DNA from: Flavobacterium profundi
Lineage (GTDB): Bacteria; Bacteroidota; Bacteroidia; Flavobacteriales; Flavobacteriaceae
DNA: 64,000 bases
Direction: 5' to 3'
Assembly (NCBI RefSeq): GCF_006491645.1
Contig: NZ_VDCZ01000010.1
Coordinates: forward strand, 1-64,000
Under the pieces are notes generated by a model. That model was not told the DNA's origin, did not search any database, and worked only from the letters and a program-made list of their open reading frames with translations. Below are positions 7,336 through 16,975 of this stretch, piece after piece (position 1 is the stretch's first letter; every line of letters begins with the position of its first letter). A program made the translations under genes and the position numbers.

Positions 7336-8109
7336 ATGAAATTTTTATTTTTAATATTTTTTTTAAGTTATAACATATTAGTAGCACAATATAAAATTGA
7401 ATATGATTATAATATTTATGTTGAATTTCCAGGTAATATTAGTTCAGTAACTACTAAAAGTTTTCTAATAACAGATGGATTTAACCAATCACGATATGTA
7501 AAGAATAGAGTTGTTAATGGAAATCTAGAAACAAATTATAAAAATTCCATTAAAGAAATGGAAGATAATGACAACAGTAAAAAAAATCATATAAAAGGTG
7601 ATAGTATTGGTTATGTAATCATAAAAAAAATCCAAAAAGATTCAATTTATATGCGAATGATTGACTCAAAAGGTCATTACTGTATGATACCAAGAAAATT
7701 AGTAAAATTTGATTATACCATTTTCGATGAATATAAAGAAATTTTAGGTTATAATTGCCAAAAAGCAATTTTTTCTTATGAAGAAAGAAATTTTGAAATT
7801 TGGTTTACATCAGAAATACCAATTAATGATGGTCCATGGATTTTACAAGGTTTACCGGGCATAATTCTTCAGGCAAAAACTACTGATGGATTTCATGAAT
7901 TTATTGCTACATCAATCAAAAAAATTCCTTCGATTAAAGAATCATTCTTTTCTTTTCCTTATAAATATTTAACGGATTTGACAACTTATCAAAATGAGTA
8001 TATTAAAAACAAAGAAAAACAGTTTAAATACAATAAATCACAGGAAGGTGATGCAAAAATAACATTAAAAATAAACAATTTAGACATACCTTTAACCTTC
8101 TTCGAATAA
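7336..8109 (+). CDS. GLPGLI family protein
   Basis: This 257-residue exported protein has a signal peptide of about 18 residues ending in LVAQ. Around residue 165-175 lies NDGPWILQGLPGIILQ, the motif that names the GLPGLI family (TIGR01200), preceded by the family's WFTSEIPI. Such proteins are found almost only in Bacteroidota, often next to outer-membrane barrels; their biochemical role is unknown. It overlaps the next GLPGLI gene by one base (TAATG), so the two are translationally coupled. The two are tandem duplicates. Confidence 0.85.
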   Translation: MKFLFLIFFLSYNILVAQYKIEYDYNIYVEFPGNISSVTTKSFLITDGFNQSRYVKNRVVNGNLETNYKNSIKEMEDNDNSKKNHIKGDSIGYVIIKKIQKDSIYMRMIDSKGHYCMIPRKLVKFDYTIFDEYKEILGYNCQKAIFSYEERNFEIWFTSEIPINDGPWILQGLPGIILQAKTTDGFHEFIATSIKKIPSIKESFFSFPYKYLTDLTTYQNEYIKNKEKQFKYNKSQEGDAKITLKINNLDIPLTFFE

Positions 8110-8870
8110 TGAAACAGAAAATTTTAATATTGCTCTTTATAACTAATTTTTCTTATTCTCAATATAAAATATTATATGATTATGTAAATGAAAGTTTCGA
8201 CAGTTATGGCACAAGCAAAACAATATCGAAGTGTTATCTTTATACAGATAATATACAATCCAAATTTATAAAAGACCGAGTAATTAATGGAGAATTAGAA
8301 CAAGAGTTTGACTACCCTAAAGAAGACTTAGAGAAAAAAATTAAAGAGCTACATAAACAAGATGTTTTTGGTGACAGTATTGGTTACGTTGTTACAAAAT
8401 TCTTATTAAAAGACTCTATTTATACTAGAACTGTAGTTAATGCACTATTTAAAGAAAGATCAGAACACAAGGAATATAAAATAATTGAGGAGTATAAAAC
8501 TATACTCAATTTTACTTGTCAAAAAGCAATTACTGAAATATACGGTAGAGAGTTTACTGTATGGTTCACTACGGAAATCCCTGTGAACGATGGTCCTTGG
8601 AAATTATATGGCTTGCCTGGTTTAATATTAGAAGCGCATAGTGCTGATAAATTTCATAATTTTTATGCCACATCTATAAAAAAAATTAATAATACCTCTT
8701 TTATATACAAACCTGTGCCATATGAAATCCTTGCAGATAGAGAAAAAAGCTGGAAAGAAGCCTTTGAAACATCAGAAAAGAATTTCAAATATAGAAAATC
8801 AAAAAGACCCGAAGCCAAATTAAAAGTCACAATTAACAGCTTAGACATGCCTTTAATCGTTTTTGAATAA
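8109..8870 (+). CDS. GLPGLI family protein (tandem paralogue)
   Basis: This 253-residue protein has a short signal peptide ending FSYS and the motif NDGPWKLYGLPGLILEA at about residues 156-172, with WFTTEIPV before it. C-terminal ends LDMPLIVFE, parallel to LDIPLTFFE in the upstream copy. The two copies have diverged well apart from the motif, so the duplication is old. Two bases separate it from the barrel gene, so the three form one transcription unit. Confidence 0.85.
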   Translation: MKQKILILLFITNFSYSQYKILYDYVNESFDSYGTSKTISKCYLYTDNIQSKFIKDRVINGELEQEFDYPKEDLEKKIKELHKQDVFGDSIGYVVTKFLLKDSIYTRTVVNALFKERSEHKEYKIIEEYKTILNFTCQKAITEIYGREFTVWFTTEIPVNDGPWKLYGLPGLILEAHSADKFHNFYATSIKKINNTSFIYKPVPYEILADREKSWKEAFETSEKNFKYRKSKRPEAKLKVTINSLDMPLIVFE

Positions 8871-8872
8871 CT

Positions 8873-11527
8873 ATGTTCTTATCCCATAAATTCTTATTAT
8901 TTTTTTCTTTTTTTACAACATTCTTTTTGTGTCAGGGTCAAACTATAAAAGGAAAGATAACCTCTATAGACCATTTTCCTCTAGAAGCTGTTACGCTTAT
9001 TGTTAAAGATTCAGCTAATGCAAAAGGAATTAAAGAATTTACGATAGCTAGAAACGGTTCTTATGAGATTGCTTTAAAAAAAAACTATGCTTCTATTTAT
9101 ATTGAAGCAAGTGCTGTTTCTTATGAAAAAAATGGTTTTTTAATTTTAAACCCAGAAAAAAATAAAACCTATATACATGATTTTGTCTTAGAAAAAGATT
9201 TAAGTTTCAATCTAAAAGAGGTAGAGGTTGTCGCCAAAAAAAAACCGTACCAACAACTTAAAGACACCGTTAACTTTAATGTGGCATCATATACCGATGG
9301 ATCAGACAGAAAGATACAAGATGTAATTAAAAAACTTCCTGGCATGGAAGTAAATGACGATACTGGGGAAATTTCATATAAAGGCAAACCCGTTGAAACT
9401 GTACAACTAGACGGTGACGATTTATTTAGCGGCAATTATACCATTGGCACAAAAAACATTAATGTGGATATGATTGAACAAGTACAAGCTATAGAAAATT
9501 TTTCCAGTAATAAGCTTTTAAAAGGTTTAGAAGCTGGCGGAAAAGTTGCCTTAAATTTAAAATTAAGGAAAAATATTACCGATATTTCAGGAAGCATCAA
9601 TTCGTCATTAGGTGCTTTCCAAGAAAAAGAATTAGCTACAGATTCTGATTTTAATTTTCTTACTGTTTCGTCTAAAATAAAATCATTTGGAACCTTAAGT
9701 TTTAATAATGTTGCTATAAACTATACTCCTTTTAATTATTTTGGTAGTTCAATGACAAGAAATGAATCCAATCTTAGAAAATTTAAGAACTATAAAATTA
9801 TTCCAGAATTTAATTTTTTAAACACATTAGATAACAAAAGAACGGTCTTAAATAATTCTATTTTTGGCAACTATAATATTTCATTTAAGCAAAGTACCAA
9901 AACCAATCTTAAATCTAACATATATTGGGTAAAAGACGCTATTTCATCTTTAACTTCAAACGAAACTAACAATACAATAAATAATCAAAGTTTTACAACT
10001 AGCGATAATAGTGCTTCCAACAAGAAACCTAATTTATTGCGAGCGGATTTTGAAATGAAGCATTTCCTTTCAAATGTTTCATCTATTGATTACAATTTTT
10101 TAGTAAGTAATGAAAAAATCACCTCTTCTTCTACTCTGTTACAAAACAATACTCAACGTTTCGATACTCATTTACTTTCTGAAGATTTCTTTTTAAAGTC
10201 GGCTTTTTTATATACACAACGATTATCAAACAAGCAAGCCTTTCAGCTTTCTTCAAATCAAACATTTGATAATCTAAATCAAGATTTTTTAATTTATCCA
10301 AACAATAATTTAGGATCTTCATTAAATACCAATCAAATAAATCAATCTAAAAAGATAACTTTTGATCTTCACAATAGTATTATTGGGAAACTTAGTAGAA
10401 TAAAATACCGAACAGATGTTGGAATGGCATTCAATACGAATTTAATGACTACAAATTGGTTTGACAACAATCAAAGCGCTTTAAATATAAGTAAAAACGA
10501 TATTAACTATACGCAGTCTAAATTGTTTTTTGAAAATGATTTGGATTATGATTGGGGCAATTGGAAAATCTTTTCTTCTTTAAATTTCACTTTTTTAAAT
10601 CAATATTTAAAGGATTTTGAAAATCAAAACAAAAAAAGAAGTGATGATTTTATAATTGAACCTAGCATTAATTTTATTTATAAGATTAATAGAATTACCA
10701 ATTTAAGCTTAGGACTAGGTTCAAAAACATCTATTATTTCTGATAAACATTTATTATCTAATTCGATATTAATTAGCAATAGAACCTCAACAAGCAATCA
10801 ACCTGATTTTAATTTACAAAAAACATCAAATTACTCTATAAACTATAACATTTATGATTTATCTAGGCAATTTCAACTCAATTTTGGTGTAAATTATAAT
10901 GAAAACTTTGGGAATTTCTTTTCAGATATAACTATTAATCAAAATGCAAGTCAAATTCAATATTTCTTTTTAAATGAAAAATATTCTAGTAAAGGAGTTA
11001 ATTTTCTTTTTGAAAAATACATCCATTTTATTGAATCGACTTTGCGTTTTAAAACCTATTATGGTATTTCAAACTATAAAAACTTTATAAATAGTTCAAA
11101 TATTCGAAACAATGAAAGCGATTATTGTTTTTCAGAAGTATATGCAAAAACAGCTTTTGATGGGAAATTTAATTTTCAAAACATTTTAAAATATAATTAC
11201 ACTAAAAACAAGAGTAACAATAGTAATGGCTTTTCAAATACTCAGTATAATAATTCTTTTAAAATTCTTTGTAAGTTGAATAAAAAATGGTTTGCTGACG
11301 TTGCTTATGATTTTTATGCTACAGGAAAAAATACGGAATATAATTTTATTGATTTCTTTGTGAAATTTATTCCAAATGACAAACGTTTTATTTTTAGTCT
11401 TACTGGAAAAAATTTATTAAACAATGAAAACTTTTTAGAGATTAATACATCCGATTATTATACGAGTGTATATTCAAGTAATATTATTCCAAGAACTTTT
11501 TTAATAACATGCAACTATAGTTTTTAG
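8873..11527 (+). CDS. TonB-receptor-like outer-membrane beta-barrel with CarboxypepD-like N-domain
   Basis: This 884-residue protein has a signal peptide (cleavage near FFLCQGQ), a carboxypeptidase-regulatory-like beta-sandwich domain (about 24-105, QTIKGKITSIDHFPLEAVTL), a plug-like region (about 120-230, with DVIKKLPGMEVNDDTGEISY), and a long barrel rich in aromatic/polar alternation ending in ITCNYSF. This is the outer membrane beta-barrel family that usually follows GLPGLI genes. A clear TonB box was not seen. It lies 2 bp after the second GLPGLI gene. The cargo, if any, is unknown; the small two-Cys proteins upstream are possible partners. Confidence 0.8.
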   Translation: MFLSHKFLLFFSFFTTFFLCQGQTIKGKITSIDHFPLEAVTLIVKDSANAKGIKEFTIARNGSYEIALKKNYASIYIEASAVSYEKNGFLILNPEKNKTYIHDFVLEKDLSFNLKEVEVVAKKKPYQQLKDTVNFNVASYTDGSDRKIQDVIKKLPGMEVNDDTGEISYKGKPVETVQLDGDDLFSGNYTIGTKNINVDMIEQVQAIENFSSNKLLKGLEAGGKVALNLKLRKNITDISGSINSSLGAFQEKELATDSDFNFLTVSSKIKSFGTLSFNNVAINYTPFNYFGSSMTRNESNLRKFKNYKIIPEFNFLNTLDNKRTVLNNSIFGNYNISFKQSTKTNLKSNIYWVKDAISSLTSNETNNTINNQSFTTSDNSASNKKPNLLRADFEMKHFLSNVSSIDYNFLVSNEKITSSSTLLQNNTQRFDTHLLSEDFFLKSAFLYTQRLSNKQAFQLSSNQTFDNLNQDFLIYPNNNLGSSLNTNQINQSKKITFDLHNSIIGKLSRIKYRTDVGMAFNTNLMTTNWFDNNQSALNISKNDINYTQSKLFFENDLDYDWGNWKIFSSLNFTFLNQYLKDFENQNKKRSDDFIIEPSINFIYKINRITNLSLGLGSKTSIISDKHLLSNSILISNRTSTSNQPDFNLQKTSNYSINYNIYDLSRQFQLNFGVNYNENFGNFFSDITINQNASQIQYFFLNEKYSSKGVNFLFEKYIHFIESTLRFKTYYGISNYKNFINSSNIRNNESDYCFSEVYAKTAFDGKFNFQNILKYNYTKNKSNNSNGFSNTQYNNSFKILCKLNKKWFADVAYDFYATGKNTEYNFIDFFVKFIPNDKRFIFSLTGKNLLNNENFLEINTSDYYTSVYSSNIIPRTFLITCNYSF

Positions 11528-11651
11528 TAGTACAATTATTTTAACTTTTAAAAAATTACCACTTTAAATATCATTCAAAAAATAAATACTCAATATTGTA
11601 AAATATTAAAAAAAGTAGTAGGTTTATATAGCTATAACCAAATGAAGTAAA

Positions 11652-13319
11652 ATGCTAAGAAAAAAAGACCTCTTTTTTTTAATTACTTTTTTATGCTGTC
11701 TTTATTTATATGGACAAAAAGATTATAATGCTACCATTGACCATTATGTTTCGCGTTTTCAATATGATTCTGCCTACTATTTTACTCAAAAAGGAATCAA
11801 AGAAAATAAAGAAGATAACCATATAAAAGCGAGTTATTATATTCGATATGCTAAAATTTTAAAATCGCTTTCTAAAGCTGATAGCTGTTTTTATTTTTTA
11901 GACAAAGCCGAAAACTACTTTAAAAAAGAAAATAACACGAATGAGCTTTTTAATATTTTAACCATTCGATCTGAAATTTCAAGATATTTGGTAAAGAATA
12001 ATTTAGCCAATACCTATATCTATGAAGCTGAAAAATTATTTGATAAAAATACCAACCTAGAGTACAAATACTATTACTTAAACAGAAGGATGGCAATCCT
12101 TGCAGAATATTACAATACAACACCAGATTCTCTTACTAAAGTTAAAGAAATTGGCCATCAAATTCTAGAAAATGCATCTGAAATTAAGGACAAATCTATT
12201 ATCGTTTATACCTTAAATGAAATCGGATATTTGGATTTTAATAGAAATCCTGAAAATGCATTGCCTTATTTTCTAAAAGCATATGCAATTGCGAAAGAAT
12301 ATAATGTAAAAATTGCGTTTATTGATGTATGCATCAATTTAGGACGATTTTATCAACAAAAAAACAACGATATAACAACAGCCAAAAAGTTTTATAAAGA
12401 AGCGGTAAATCAAGCTAAAATTATAAACAACTTATGGCAAATTCAACAATGTTACAATGAATTAAAGAACATTAACACGTTAGACAACAACTTTAAAGAA
12501 GCGATGTTTTATGGTGATTCGTTAAATGAAATAAATAGTAAAATTTCCTTTTATTCCAGCAATAAAAGATATGAATTATTAGAAAATAAAATTATAATTG
12601 AATTGAATGAAAAACAATTAAAAGCCTCTAAAAAAAACATCTATTATCTAATTACAGTTTTATTTATATCCCTTTTAGGAGTTTTTATACTCATATCCTA
12701 CAGCAAAAAAATTCAACAAAAAAACAAGTTGTTGGAGAAACTATCCGAGGAAAATGAATTTTTAATTAGCGAAACCAATCATCGCGTAAACAACAATTTA
12801 CAATTAATTACTTTATTAATTGCCGACACACTTAGAAAAAAAGAAAATGAAGAACATCGGAATGATTTCTTACGAATATTATCCAAAATTGAAACCATAG
12901 CATCGCTTCACCGCCATTTGTATAAAAATAAAAACAAAAACGAAATCGCTTTAAAAGATTATTTGACAGAAATTAAAAACAACTTCAATGAAATTGCTGA
13001 AGATAAAAATGTAGTACTTACTTTTACTATTGATGATTTCAAAATTGAATCTGAAAACGCCATGTATCTAGGATTATTAATCACCGAACTGATAATAAAT
13101 TCTATCAAATATGCCTTTACAGCAACGCAAGATAAAATAATTACTACTACTATAACCAAAGAAACTCAAGGCTATTCTTTCAATTATCAAGACAATGGAA
13201 AAACAAGTATTAACGAAAACATACAACCGAAGTTAATTCACCAACTTTGTTTACAACTAGACGTAAACTATACCATCAACACTTCTAATGGATTTCAACT
13301 CTCATTTGTAAAAAAATAA
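11652..13319 (+). CDS. TPR-containing sensor histidine kinase (HisKA_2 type)
   Basis: This 555-residue protein has a signal peptide (MLRKKDLFFLITFLCCLYLYG), a periplasmic alpha-helical TPR-like region (about 25-310), one membrane span (about 330-350), a short coiled coil, and a HisKA_2-like domain with the phospho-acceptor His377 in SETNHRVNNNLQLI. The ATPase part has LLITELIINSIKYAF and YQDNGK. It lies 15 bp before a LytTR response regulator, its presumed partner. The signal is unknown. Placed between an envelope cluster and a T9SS cargo operon, it may control one of them. Confidence 0.85.
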   Translation: MLRKKDLFFLITFLCCLYLYGQKDYNATIDHYVSRFQYDSAYYFTQKGIKENKEDNHIKASYYIRYAKILKSLSKADSCFYFLDKAENYFKKENNTNELFNILTIRSEISRYLVKNNLANTYIYEAEKLFDKNTNLEYKYYYLNRRMAILAEYYNTTPDSLTKVKEIGHQILENASEIKDKSIIVYTLNEIGYLDFNRNPENALPYFLKAYAIAKEYNVKIAFIDVCINLGRFYQQKNNDITTAKKFYKEAVNQAKIINNLWQIQQCYNELKNINTLDNNFKEAMFYGDSLNEINSKISFYSSNKRYELLENKIIIELNEKQLKASKKNIYYLITVLFISLLGVFILISYSKKIQQKNKLLEKLSEENEFLISETNHRVNNNLQLITLLIADTLRKKENEEHRNDFLRILSKIETIASLHRHLYKNKNKNEIALKDYLTEIKNNFNEIAEDKNVVLTFTIDDFKIESENAMYLGLLITELIINSIKYAFTATQDKIITTTITKETQGYSFNYQDNGKTSINENIQPKLIHQLCLQLDVNYTINTSNGFQLSFVKK

Positions 13320-13334
13320 ATCTATTATTACCCT

Positions 13335-13985
13335 ATGCCTAAAATTTTAATCGTAGAAGATCAAGTACTCATTGCGAATCATATTAAAGAGATTCTTGTT
13401 GAAAATAAGTATCTCGATATCGAATTAGCCTACAAATTGAATCAAGCCTCGGAAAAATTAAATGATTTTCATCCAAACCTTATTTTATTAGACATCAATG
13501 TAGAAGGTAAAGATTCTGGAATTATTTGGTCTCAAGAAAACCTACATCAAGAAAGAGTAATTTTCATTACTGGTCAAACCGAAATTGAAACCCTAAAAAA
13601 AGCATTAACTATTAAACCAGTTGCTTATTTAACCAAGCCCATTAAACCAATTGATTTAATTGCGGCTATTGAATTAGCAAGCGAACAAACCAAACTCAAT
13701 TTTATTACCATTAAAGAAGGTTATGAGGAAATCAAATTAGCTTTTGATGACATTTTATTCATTAAAAGTGATAAAAACTACATCGATATTCAAACCTCAA
13801 TAAAAATTATTACCATTCGCCATTCTTTAGATCATTTTCATCAAGAACTAGATCAAAATCAATTTATTAGAGTACATCGTTCTTATGTTGTAAATAAAAA
13901 TAAAATAACGAGTAAAAGCACAACTTCTCTTAAAATTAATCAATTTGAAGTACCCGTTTCCAGAACATTATCATTCAAACTCTAG
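13335..13985 (+). CDS. LytTR-family response regulator
   Basis: This 216-residue protein has a receiver domain (about 1-120) with acidic pocket E8-D9, phospho-acceptor Asp53 in LILLDINVEG and Lys in AYLTKPI. The C-terminal LytTR DNA-binding domain (about 125-216) has FIKSDKNYIDIQT and FIRVHRSYVVNKNKI. It is cognate to the kinase just upstream by position. A -7 box for the next operon starts 60 bp after its stop. Confidence 0.88.
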   Translation: MPKILIVEDQVLIANHIKEILVENKYLDIELAYKLNQASEKLNDFHPNLILLDINVEGKDSGIIWSQENLHQERVIFITGQTEIETLKKALTIKPVAYLTKPIKPIDLIAAIELASEQTKLNFITIKEGYEEIKLAFDDILFIKSDKNYIDIQTSIKIITIRHSLDHFHQELDQNQFIRVHRSYVVNKNKITSKSTTSLKINQFEVPVSRTLSFKL

Positions 13986-14044
13986 TTTTATATACAAACT
14001 TTTACCATTCGTCCCAAAAAAAGATAAGAGATAGGTATTTGATT

Positions 14045-14052
14045 TACTTTTG
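14045..14052 (+). promoter_or_regulatory. -7 box of the LamG/Lnt operon
   Basis: TACTTTTG matches TAnnTTTG exactly and lies 24 bp before ATG 14077. Its last three bases are the TTG that would start a longer reading frame, which argues for the ATG. Confidence 0.6.
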
Positions 14053-14076
14053 TACCATAATTCTAAATCTCATTTT

Positions 14077-15432
14077 ATGAAACAAAAATACTTTTTAACT
14101 TTCTTAGTCTCGTTTGGTTTTATTCTAACTTTTGGACAAAACAATGCGATTAATTTAACTGGAAATAATGGGTTTTCTTTTTCTGGCCCAAATGGAACTA
14201 CTAATTATGCATTAAACGCAACTAATTTTACTGTAGAATATGATTTCTATTTAAACGCTCCTGCTTATCAAAATGCAAGATTTTCTTCTGTTGCAGCGGG
14301 TAATTCTTTTGTTCCAAAGCCTATAGAATTTTATATCGATGGTACAGGAAATTCTATATTAACACTAGGAGATGGTACCAATACCGAAACCATTCCTGGA
14401 ACACCTTCTTTTTCGGTTGGACAATGGTATCATGTGGCATTTGCCGTAAACAATACGGCAACAAAAAATATTAAAATGTATGTGAACGGAGTTCCAGTGG
14501 TTGATTATAATTTTACTGTGTCTTTAGTTGGTAACAGTACTAGTTTCTCTATTGGCTTTGGAGCTTATCCCTCTACAATGGATTGTAAATTTGACAATTT
14601 ACGCATTTGGTCAAGTCTAAGAACAGATACTGAAATTGCGACTAATTACAATAGTTGTTTAAATAATAACGAACCCAACTTGGATTATTATTTTAATTTT
14701 GAAAGAAGCAACAATGCTATAATTAAGAACCAAGTAATCAATCAAAGTTGTAAAATCGGTGTCACTAGTGCGAATTCTACCTATTCTACTGGAACAGGTT
14801 GCACGATTCCTTATGTTCATGCACCCATTACCGTAACTGGTGATTATGCAGGTATTTATTATTACGTGGATGATGTAAACGGTAAACCCCATTATACAAC
14901 AGATGATTTCGAGTGTAGCTGTATAAATGCAGAGAGTCTATGTGATTTTGCTAATAGTAATAATAATAATGCTATCTATGAAATTTATTGGGATAACACC
15001 CAATGGGTTTTAGTTCCTGGAGATTGTGTTTGGCTCTTCACTTCTTGTGCAAATATTACGGACTTCGAGCCAAGTTTATTAGCTACTAATACTACCGATT
15101 CTCCTTTAGCTCCATGTACCGGATGGGTTTTTGATCAAGCAACAGCAAGTGGCACTTTTACTTCAGATGATTGTCCGGCTTTAAGTAATACCAGTTTTAA
15201 TAGCGAAGGCTTTACCTTGTATCCAAATCCATCTAAAGGTATTTTCTTAATTACGAGTAATGAAGCATTAAGCCTTGAAGTTTTTGATTTAATAGGAAAC
15301 ACCATTTTAGATCAAAAAATGGATGCCCCAACGACTTCTTTTGATCTATCTAAAAATGCAAAAGGAGTTTACATACTAAAAGTTACTGATAAAAACGGAA
15401 ATGCTAGCTTTCAAAGAATCATAAAAGAATAA
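14077..15432 (+). CDS. LamG-like domain protein with T9SS type A sorting domain
   Basis: This 451-residue secreted protein has a signal peptide (MKQKYFLTFLVSFGFILTFGQ) and a concanavalin/LamG-like domain (about 20-220, with GQWYHVAFAVNN and FDNLRIWSSLRTDTEI). A Cys-containing middle region follows, and a C-terminal T9SS sorting domain of about 70 residues (FTLYPNPSKGIFLI ... GVYILKVTDKNG). It should be exported by the type IX system and then cleaved or anchored at the surface. It is 43 bp before the Lnt-like gene and shares architecture with the gene after it. Confidence 0.85.
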   Translation: MKQKYFLTFLVSFGFILTFGQNNAINLTGNNGFSFSGPNGTTNYALNATNFTVEYDFYLNAPAYQNARFSSVAAGNSFVPKPIEFYIDGTGNSILTLGDGTNTETIPGTPSFSVGQWYHVAFAVNNTATKNIKMYVNGVPVVDYNFTVSLVGNSTSFSIGFGAYPSTMDCKFDNLRIWSSLRTDTEIATNYNSCLNNNEPNLDYYFNFERSNNAIIKNQVINQSCKIGVTSANSTYSTGTGCTIPYVHAPITVTGDYAGIYYYVDDVNGKPHYTTDDFECSCINAESLCDFANSNNNNAIYEIYWDNTQWVLVPGDCVWLFTSCANITDFEPSLLATNTTDSPLAPCTGWVFDQATASGTFTSDDCPALSNTSFNSEGFTLYPNPSKGIFLITSNEALSLEVFDLIGNTILDQKMDAPTTSFDLSKNAKGVYILKVTDKNGNASFQRIIKE

Positions 15433-15475
15433 GAAATTAATTTAACAGTGAAATTTGATAATATTTGCGTTAGGT

Positions 15476-16975
15476 ATGCTTAAAAATCTATTTTTAGAAT
15501 ATAAGTTTGTTTTACTTTCAGCAATTCTTTCAGCTTTAGCATGTACTGAAATGAATATTCTATTAATTTTTATTGCCTGGACACCATTAATTTATAGTCT
15601 TATAAAAATTGATAACTTCAAAAAAGCATTGCTTTCTGGGTTTGTTTTTGGTTTTTTTAATGGGTTATTACTGTTTAATTGGATTTATACTTCTTTAAGT
15701 GATTACTCTACAAATGCTTTTTTAGGATTTTTTGTAATTATAGGACTTTCCATTATAAATAGTCTTCTTTTTTTAGTTTTTACTAGTTTAGTTCTTATTT
15801 ACAAAAAATATTTCAATTCAAAACTTCAAATACTTAATTTAATTGCATTAGCTTCAGTTTTAACTTTGTTTGAAGAATTAGTTTCTTATATTTTTATTGG
15901 AATTCCTTTTTTAAATGTAAGAACCGGATTTACTTTAGGGAAAAGTTTGTATTTAACTCAGTTTAGTGTCTTTGGGGGAGTTGCAACACTTAGTTATATT
16001 GTTTTTTTTGTAAATATTTGTTTTGCAGAATATTTTTTTTCAAAATCAAAAATTTATTTAAAATTTTTAATTTTTACATTACCCACTATTTTTTACATAG
16101 GATATTTATTGCATTCTAAAAACCCGGTTGGTAATTCTAATGAAATAAAAGTAAGCGTAGTAACTGCAAATATTAACCCGAAAATTAGTTGGAATTCATC
16201 AAATGGAAATCAATTAGCTCAAAATTTCTTTGAACTCTGTTCTAAAGCAACAAAAAATAATCCCGATTTTATAGTTTGGCCAGAATCTACAATACCATGG
16301 GTTTTAGAAGAAAATGATGACTTTTTAAAAGAACTTAAAAAAATTAATGCAGAAAAATCTATACAAGTTATTGGGATTAATAAACCATATAATAAAGATA
16401 AAGTTTTAAACGCTGCATTATTTTTTGTTCCAAAGAATATGTCACAATATTATTCAAAAAATATCCTGTTAGAAGGATTTGAAAAACCTCTTTTAAAATC
16501 GATTCAAATACCATTTTACATTAACTTACAATATAAATATGCAACTGAAAATAAAATACAACCTGTTAAAACTAAACATGGAAAAGCTGGTGTACTTATA
16601 TGTAATGAATCTATTGAAGACGTCCTTGTTAGAAACCAAGTTAACAATGGAGCAAATTTCTTTTTCATCATGAGTAACGATGGTTGGTTTAAAGATTCTT
16701 ACATTAGTTTATATCATTTTTACATTGCAAGAATAATGGCTGTTGCCTACAAAAAAGATTTTGCCATTAGTAGCAATTGCGGATATTCTGGATTTATTAA
16801 TAGTAATGGCGATATTCTAAAAGTTAGTCAATCAAATTCAGTATTTGAAAGTACACACAAAATATTTTCAAATGATACAAAAACATTTTATTCAAATTAT
16901 CCATATGCATTCTTAATGCTACTGGTTATTATATTACTAACTAATTTATTCACCCTAAAATTTTTTAAACCATGA
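15476..16975 (+). CDS. Apolipoprotein N-acyltransferase-like protein (Lnt family)
   Basis: This 499-residue protein has six or so N-terminal membrane spans (about 5-215), a nitrilase-fold domain (about 225-460) and a C-terminal span. The catalytic triad of the Lnt family is present: Glu270 in WPESTIPW, Lys328 in YSKNIL, and Cys376 in LICNES. Lnt adds the third acyl chain to lipoproteins. I chose ATG 15476 over the upstream TTG 15455. The gene is fixed between two LamG/T9SS cargo genes, with an ATGA overlap with the second. That placement is unusual for a housekeeping lnt, so this may be an accessory paralogue. A copy elsewhere in the genome cannot be checked here. Confidence 0.82.
   Translation: MLKNLFLEYKFVLLSAILSALACTEMNILLIFIAWTPLIYSLIKIDNFKKALLSGFVFGFFNGLLLFNWIYTSLSDYSTNAFLGFFVIIGLSIINSLLFLVFTSLVLIYKKYFNSKLQILNLIALASVLTLFEELVSYIFIGIPFLNVRTGFTLGKSLYLTQFSVFGGVATLSYIVFFVNICFAEYFFSKSKIYLKFLIFTLPTIFYIGYLLHSKNPVGNSNEIKVSVVTANINPKISWNSSNGNQLAQNFFELCSKATKNNPDFIVWPESTIPWVLEENDDFLKELKKINAEKSIQVIGINKPYNKDKVLNAALFFVPKNMSQYYSKNILLEGFEKPLLKSIQIPFYINLQYKYATENKIQPVKTKHGKAGVLICNESIEDVLVRNQVNNGANFFFIMSNDGWFKDSYISLYHFYIARIMAVAYKKDFAISSNCGYSGFINSNGDILKVSQSNSVFESTHKIFSNDTKTFYSNYPYAFLMLLVIILLTNLFTLKFFKP

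Noticed and set aside
9169..9435. Minus-strand frame within the barrel gene
   Set aside because: Antisense to a clear plug domain; no family features.
14050..14076. Longer N-terminus of the LamG/T9SS gene from TTG 14050
   Set aside because: The TTG is part of the -7 box TACTTTTG, and the signal peptide begins at ATG 14077.
15455..15475. TTG start of the Lnt-like gene
   Set aside because: ATG 15476 gives the normal Lnt N-terminus; the extra seven residues are not needed.
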